From Christiangramia sp. (GTDB lineage Bacteria > Bacteroidota > Bacteroidia > Flavobacteriales > Flavobacteriaceae), in the NCBI GenBank assembly GCA_024644145.1, contig JAHELO010000029.1:1-10122 (forward strand): 10,122 nucleotides of DNA. The letters run 5' to 3'. Below the pieces are notes generated by a model that saw only the letters and a list, made by a program, of their open reading frames with translations, ran no database searches and had not been told where the DNA came from. Positions 6,473 through 10,122 of the stretch are shown in pieces. The translations under genes were made by a program, and so were the position numbers. The stretch's first letter is position 1; each line of letters begins with the position of its first letter.

Positions 6473-6958
6473 CTATTGTTCATCTGCAGAAGGTCCATAA
6501 GTGGCAGGAACCGATATATCTAGTAGTCTGAAATAAACTCCCAGCTGGGCCCTGTGATGCGGAAACTGGTTCATGACCATTGTTTGTAATACGTTGAATT
6601 TAGGCATTTCAAAAAGGGTCTCTCCTTCTTTGGTCATTTTCCAGGTATGCTCAAATTCACTGTCAGGCTTTTTTAAAGAGGTCTCGGCAGCCACTGCGTT
6701 CGTTTTCAGCTCTTTTATAATATCTTCCACGCTTGCGTGATTAGGAGCAACATAGCCCTGAACATCCCAGGCTTCAGCCTCCATGGTACCGGTGATCCAT
6801 GATGGGATCTCAGAAAGGTGATTAGCGATCTGCTTAATGGTCATAGACCGCTCATGCGGTTTCCACCCCATCTTGTCTTCCGGAATTCTTTTTAGAAATT
6901 TTTCGGTTAATGCCACTTCCTGCTGCAACTGGGGAATTAGAAACTCATGAATTTTCAT
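6473..6958 (-). CDS. DinB-superfamily four-helix-bundle protein
   Basis: Starting at the ATG 6958-6956 gives 161 residues. An in-frame ATG at 6982 would add MINLNSSI, but MKIHEFLIPQLQQE fits the usual family N-terminus. The DinB/YfiT superfamily forms four-helix bundles, many binding a metal through three histidines; some members are thiol-dependent transferases, while most have unknown function. Visible here are H47 in ANHLSEIP (helix 2), the segment NQFPHHRAQLGVYFRLLD (130-147) with H134/H135, and the C-terminal VPATYGPSADE typical of Bacteroidetes members. The expected first His of the HxxxHR-type motif is Q131, so a metal ligand may be missing. Despite the name, DinB of this superfamily is not DNA polymerase IV. 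The gene lies 129 bases upstream of bipA on the same strand and divergent from kdsA. I could not identify its promoter. Confidence 0.82.
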   Translation of the reverse strand: MKIHEFLIPQLQQEVALTEKFLKRIPEDKMGWKPHERSMTIKQIANHLSEIPSWITGTMEAEAWDVQGYVAPNHASVEDIIKELKTNAVAAETSLKKPDSEFEHTWKMTKEGETLFEMPKFNVLQTMVMNQFPHHRAQLGVYFRLLDISVPATYGPSADEQ

Positions 6959-7040
6959 AATTGAAGAATTAAGATTAATCAATACCCTAATTTACTGAAA
7001 AATACACATCAGCCATATTTTTTTGAGACCTTCCTAATAA

Positions 7041-7071
7041 TTGCAATGCGCCAGTAATTCAATTATCTTTG
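7041..7071 (+). promoter_or_regulatory. Promoter of kdsA
   Basis: TTG (7041-7043), a 20-base spacer, then TATCTTTG (7064-7071) is the best match in the window to the Bacteroidetes promoter consensus (TTTG / TAnnTTTG). Transcription would start near 7077, about 12 bases before the kdsA ATG at 7089. This rules out the in-frame TTG at 7041 as the translation start, because it would lie upstream of the transcript. Confidence 0.7.
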
Positions 7072-7088
7072 CCACAAATTTTGAACCT

Positions 7089-7907
7089 ATGAATCTGGAA
7101 AAAATTCCGAATATAAAGCATACCCAAAGTGACAATTTCTTTCTTCTTTCAGGCCCATGCGCGATTGAAGGAGAAGAAATGGCCCTTAGAATTGCTGAAA
7201 AAGTTGTTGCCTTAACAGACAAACTGGAGATCCCTTATGTTTTCAAAGGTTCCTTTAAAAAGGCCAATCGAAGCAGGATTGATAGTTTTACCGGTATTGG
7301 AGATGAAAAGGCATTAAAGATCCTGCGCAAAGTTTCTGAGACCTTTAATATTCCAACGGTTACAGATATTCATGAGATCAGCGATGCGCAACTGGCGGCA
7401 GAGTATGTAGATATTCTTCAAATACCAGCGTTCCTGGTAAGGCAAACAGACCTGGTTGTGGCGGCTGCTGAAACCGGCAAAGTAGTGAATTTGAAAAAAG
7501 GACAATTCATGAGTCCAGATGCCATGAAGCATGCAGTTACTAAAGTTACAGATTGCAATAATGAGCAGGTAATGGTTACCGATAGAGGAACCATGTTTGG
7601 ATACCAAGACCTCATCGTAGATTTCAGGGGTATTCCAACCATGCGGGAATTCGCACCTACCGTTCTTGATGTAACTCACTCCTTACAGCAACCCAACCAA
7701 AGCAGCGGAGTAACAGGTGGAAGGCCAGATATGATTGAAACTATAGCCAGAGCAGGAGTAGTAAATCATGTTGACGGGCTCTTTATAGAAACTCATTTCG
7801 ATCCTGCAAATGCTAAAAGTGATGGCGCGAACATGCTGGATCTTGCTCATCTAGAAAAATTATTGAGCAACCTTGTAGCTATAAGAAAAACCGTTAATTC
7901 GTTTTAG
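7089..7907 (+). CDS. kdsA: 3-deoxy-8-phosphooctulonate synthase (Kdo-8-phosphate synthase)
   Basis: A 272-residue cytoplasmic enzyme that condenses phosphoenolpyruvate with D-arabinose 5-phosphate to give Kdo-8-phosphate, the precursor of the Kdo linking lipid A to the LPS core. The family core is clear: SGPCAIE (21-27), the PEP-site segment FKGSFKKANRSR (52-63), TDIHE (92-96), IPAFLVRQTD (112-121), NLKKGQFMSP (134-143), DVTHSLQQPN (194-203) and FIETHFDPANAKSDGANML (232-250). C24, H197, E234 and D245 match the four ligands of the metal-dependent class (as in Aquifex); the metal-independent E. coli type has Asn at the Cys position. The ATG at 7089 is chosen because the promoter lies just upstream and the N-terminus then fits the family. 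It is flanked by its own promoter and terminator, so it is probably monocistronic. Neighbouring Kdo genes (kdsB, kdsD) are not seen. Confidence 0.95.
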   Translation: MNLEKIPNIKHTQSDNFFLLSGPCAIEGEEMALRIAEKVVALTDKLEIPYVFKGSFKKANRSRIDSFTGIGDEKALKILRKVSETFNIPTVTDIHEISDAQLAAEYVDILQIPAFLVRQTDLVVAAAETGKVVNLKKGQFMSPDAMKHAVTKVTDCNNEQVMVTDRGTMFGYQDLIVDFRGIPTMREFAPTVLDVTHSLQQPNQSSGVTGGRPDMIETIARAGVVNHVDGLFIETHFDPANAKSDGANMLDLAHLEKLLSNLVAIRKTVNSF

Positions 7908-7929
7908 TTTATATCCTCATAAATTTGTT

Positions 7930-7957
7930 AAGCCACCTTCTTAGGTGGCTTTTTTTT
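7930..7957 (+). terminator. Intrinsic terminator of kdsA
   Basis: AAGCCACC (7930-7937), loop TTCTTA, GGTGGCTT (7944-7951) forms a perfect 8-bp stem running into an uninterrupted U-tract to 7957. It lies 22 bases past the kdsA stop and separates kdsA from the porin genes. Confidence 0.93.
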
Positions 7958-8009
7958 ATGTATAATCTTAAGATAGTCACAAAGAATTTATATTCAGAAA
8001 TATTGGATT

Positions 8010-8017
8010 TATATTTA
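8010..8017 (+). promoter_or_regulatory. Possible weak -7 element for the first porin gene
   Basis: TATATTTA matches TAnnTTTG except for the last base, 27 bases before the porin ATG. TTTA at 7987-7990 gives a comparable one-mismatch -33 box with a 19-base spacer. Both are imperfect in AT-rich DNA, so the call is tentative. Confidence 0.3.
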
Positions 8018-8044
8018 ATTCTAGCTAACTAAAATCCCTTCAAA

Positions 8045-9196
8045 ATGATATCTGAAAGAATTCTAAGCCGCTCGTTTGTTATTTTTTTACTCACAGGTAT
8101 CTTCATTTTGTTTCCCAATTCTATTTCTGCGCAGGAAGAACCTGAAGTTAACATTGGTGGTGCCCTTAGATTTAACTATAACCTATCATCATGGAAAGAA
8201 GGCCAGAAGGATCGTGGCGGGGATTTTGGGTATGATCTTTTCAGGTTAAATGTAGATGGCTCGTATGAAGGTATTTATGTAAAGGCAGAATACCGCTTTT
8301 ATTCTGAAGATTTTGGTGGCGATTTTCTAAAAGAAGGAGTAGTAGGTTATAATATTGACGAAAAGAGGAATATTGAAGTAGGACTTGCGAAAGTTCCATT
8401 CGGGAATGAACGTTACAACTCCCATAACTTCTTTCTTAACCTCCCCTACTACGTGGGTCTTGAGGATGATTATGACATGGGAATGACCTATACTTATACG
8501 GGAGAGAAATTCGAATACCATTTGGGCTTCTTTAAAAATTCTGAAGAACTGCGCTTTGGAAGCGAGACCGAGAACTCAACCAGGAGATATTCATATGACG
8601 TTGTTGGTCGTAATAAGGAAACCAACCAGTTTAACGGTAAGATCCTATATAAACCGGAAAGCTTTAAACAACATAAAATTGGCGCATCTGCAAAATACGG
8701 ACAACTTTATAATTTAGACACTAAAGATAACGGAGACAGATATGCCTTTGCCCTGCATTATGATTATCAAACTGAAGACTGGATCGTAAAGGCCCAGGCC
8801 TTAACTGCAGGTTTTAATCCGAAGAATGCTCCTGGTGAACCCCGGGATATTATTCTAATGGGTGCTTACGGTGTACCTTATGAGGTTGCGGCAGATTTCG
8901 AGATCTATAATATTGGGATTTCAAGAATTTTTGATATCGACACCAAGGTCTTTAAGCATATCGAACTGTATAATGATTTTGGATATATGAATAAGCGTAA
9001 AGATGGTTTTGAAGATTCTTTTATGAACGTTTTCGGAGTTCTATTTAGTTCCGGTCCAATTTTTTGCTTTATAGATTATGCCTCCGGATATAACCATTCC
9101 TGGCTGGGAGGAAATTTTGTTGACGATTTTGCTGTTGGGAATCCAGATGCGAAATGGGAAGCACGATTTAACATCAATATTGGCTACTACTTTTAA
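8045..9196 (+). CDS. Outer-membrane porin, phosphate-selective porin O/P-like (copy 1)
   Basis: A 383-residue protein with a signal peptide: a charged start (SERILSRS), a hydrophobic FVIFLLTGIFILF core, and cleavage at SISA|QEEPE after residue 29. The mature part is an outer-membrane beta-barrel by appearance: alternating aromatic and polar strands (for example LRFNYNLSSW, VKAEYRFYSE, FEYHLGFFKN, ALHYDYQTEDW) and a terminal RFNINIGYYF ending in Phe, the C-terminal signal recognised by the BAM machinery. Length and motifs such as VGLAKVPFG and NLPYYVGLEDD fit the porin O/P (OprP/OprO-like) family. Such porins pass small solutes, and specificity cannot be inferred from the name. The gene lies after the kdsA terminator and is followed 111 bases later by a close paralogue, so they may be co-transcribed. 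No Shine-Dalgarno is present. Confidence 0.87.
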   Translation: MISERILSRSFVIFLLTGIFILFPNSISAQEEPEVNIGGALRFNYNLSSWKEGQKDRGGDFGYDLFRLNVDGSYEGIYVKAEYRFYSEDFGGDFLKEGVVGYNIDEKRNIEVGLAKVPFGNERYNSHNFFLNLPYYVGLEDDYDMGMTYTYTGEKFEYHLGFFKNSEELRFGSETENSTRRYSYDVVGRNKETNQFNGKILYKPESFKQHKIGASAKYGQLYNLDTKDNGDRYAFALHYDYQTEDWIVKAQALTAGFNPKNAPGEPRDIILMGAYGVPYEVAADFEIYNIGISRIFDIDTKVFKHIELYNDFGYMNKRKDGFEDSFMNVFGVLFSSGPIFCFIDYASGYNHSWLGGNFVDDFAVGNPDAKWEARFNINIGYYF

Positions 9197-9307
9197 AAAG
9201 CTTTGTTAAATATAAAAGTAGGAACTTAAAGTATAGTTAATAAGGTCTTTGGCCGGGGGAGGTTGCGATTGTTTTCCAGTAATTTTATAATTCTTAAACC
9301 CTACCCT

Positions 9308-10122
9308 ATGAAAAGAAAAATTACTCCCTTTAAAATTCTATTTAGCTTTTTGCTAGTGTGTAGTTCGCAGCTCTGCGAACCTAAACTTTTTGCACAGGAA
9401 GATCCTGAAGTTAAAATTGGTGGTGCGCTTAGATTCAACTATAACCTTTCTTCATGGAAAGAAGGCCAAAAGGACCGCGGAGGCGATTTTGGATATGATA
9501 TGTTCCGGATCAATGCTAAAGCTGCTTATCAGGATTTTTATCTTGATGCTGAATACCGGTTTTACTCTCAGGCCTTTGGCGGTGGTTTCTTAAAACAAGC
9601 CTGGGTTGGCTATAGGTTTAATGAAAAAGATGAGATACAGGTAGGTCTCAGCCAGGTTCCATTCGGTATCCAACAATATAATTCCAACAACTGGTTTTTT
9701 AATCTTACCTATTATATGGGACTGGAAGACGATCACGATATGGGAGTCAAATTCCTGCATGAGGGTGATAAATTTGAGTATGACCTCGCCTTTTATAAAA
9801 ATGCAGAAGAATTGAGGTTTGGAGGCACTACTGAAGCATCTTCTTCAAGATATTCTTATGATGTAGTGGGAAGAAATAAAGAGGTCAACCAGGTTAATGC
9901 GAAACTGATATATAAAATTGGTGATGAATTCCGTCACAGATTTGGTATTTCTGGTCAGTACGGCGGGCTTTATAATCTGGACACAAAAAAAACAGGTTCA
10001 CATAGTGGCCTGGCACTTCACTACGAATTTTTCGTCAAGGACTGGAACCTGAAATTACAGGCTATGGAAATAGATCATGACCCTGAGAATATTCCCGGGG
10101 AATCTAAGGAAATCCTGCAAAT
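9308..10122 (+). CDS. Outer-membrane porin, O/P-like (copy 2), cut by the window end
   Basis: The ATG at 9308 opens a frame of 271 codons that runs off the right edge, so the C-terminal third is missing. The signal peptide (residues 1-29, KLFA|QEDPE) has a core FKILFSFLLVCSS but an unusual charged CEPK stretch before the cleavage site. The mature protein aligns with copy 1 without large gaps: residues 37-64 are identical in both, and shared blocks include AEYRFYS, EELRFG, RYSYDVVGRNKE and YNLDTK. It is therefore a tandem paralogue with the same predicted outer-membrane barrel fold. Divergence elsewhere (for example around 65-75 and 105-120) suggests an old duplication, perhaps with different solute preference. 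An 18-base GC-rich dyad lies inside the signal-peptide codons. No good TAnnTTTG promoter was found in the 111-base gap before it, which favours co-transcription with copy 1. Confidence 0.87.
   Translation, partial: MKRKITPFKILFSFLLVCSSQLCEPKLFAQEDPEVKIGGALRFNYNLSSWKEGQKDRGGDFGYDMFRINAKAAYQDFYLDAEYRFYSQAFGGGFLKQAWVGYRFNEKDEIQVGLSQVPFGIQQYNSNNWFFNLTYYMGLEDDHDMGVKFLHEGDKFEYDLAFYKNAEELRFGGTTEASSSRYSYDVVGRNKEVNQVNAKLIYKIGDEFRHRFGISGQYGGLYNLDTKKTGSHSGLALHYEFFVKDWNLKLQAMEIDHDPENIPGESKEILQ
9363..9380. repeat. 18-base inverted repeat in the signal-peptide codons of porin copy 2
   Basis: GTTCGCAGCTCTGCGAAC has perfect 8-bp arms around a 2-base centre, 55 bases after the start codon. It is GC-rich compared with its surroundings and encodes residues 19-25. 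It could form an early mRNA hairpin or a protein-binding dyad, or be a copy of a dispersed palindromic repeat. Confidence 0.5.

Noticed and set aside
6997..7004. TATTTTTC on the minus strand as a promoter for the DinB-like gene
   Set aside because: It misses the conserved last G of TAnnTTTG, lies in a run of A/T, and has no -33 partner.
7041..7088. In-frame TTG start extending KdsA by 16 residues
   Set aside because: This stretch contains the -33 and -7 promoter boxes, so most of it would not be transcribed; ATG 7089 gives the normal KdsA N-terminus.
9390..9593. 67-codon plus-strand frame near the start of porin copy 2
   Set aside because: It is a different frame within the second porin gene, whose own frame (9308 onward) encodes a clear paralogue of copy 1.
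1..10122. CRISPR, transposon, prophage or defence-system content
   Set aside because: No regularly spaced repeats, transposase, integrase or known defence protein was found; the genes are mostly core housekeeping and envelope functions.

Overview
The window looks like chromosomal DNA of a flavobacterium (Bacteroidetes), plausibly a marine genus such as Gramella/Christiangramia. The genus is an inference. Support for the phylum comes from AT-rich intergenic DNA, several good matches to the Bacteroidetes promoter -7 element TAnnTTTG, no Shine-Dalgarno sequence before the genes examined, and protein types common in that group: a very long periplasmic TPR protein, an FtsE gene without adjacent ftsX, and O/P-type porins. 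No mobile element, CRISPR array, tRNA or rRNA was seen. This is mostly core-genome content, and I found no clear candidate for a new multigene system.

Layout. Positions 1-2228 (minus) hold the first 742 codons of a secreted TPR-repeat protein that runs off the left edge. A 237-base divergent region separates it from ftsE (2466-3149, plus), which is followed with zero spacing by a 62-residue two-helix membrane protein (3150-3338). A ROK-family polyphosphate-glucokinase-like gene (3474-4220, plus) converges, with a 6-base gap, on a small three-helix membrane protein gene of YgjV/SemiSWEET-like appearance (4227-4475, minus). Next comes the ribosome-associated GTPase bipA/typA (4541-6343, minus) with its own terminator, then a DinB-like gene (6473-6958, minus). 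Divergent from this is kdsA (7089-7907, plus), with a good promoter and a textbook terminator. Two tandem porin paralogues end the window (8045-9196; 9308 onward, cut by the right edge).

How the genes relate. Many products serve the cell envelope: FtsE in divisome-linked peptidoglycan remodelling, KdsA in Kdo synthesis for LPS, two outer-membrane porins, and a secreted TPR scaffold. BipA acts in translation and ribosome assembly under stress. The sugar-kinase-like gene and the small membrane protein next to it might form a sugar-handling pair, but only their proximity and family resemblance suggest this.

Most worth a second look: the SemiSWEET-like protein that lacks the PQ motif, the His-to-Gln changes at expected functional positions in the ROK kinase and the DinB protein, the ftsE/small-membrane-protein pair without ftsX, a perfect 28-residue block shared by the two porins despite ten synonymous codon changes, an 18-base dyad inside the second porin's signal-peptide codons, and a perfect hairpin directly before the bipA start codon.
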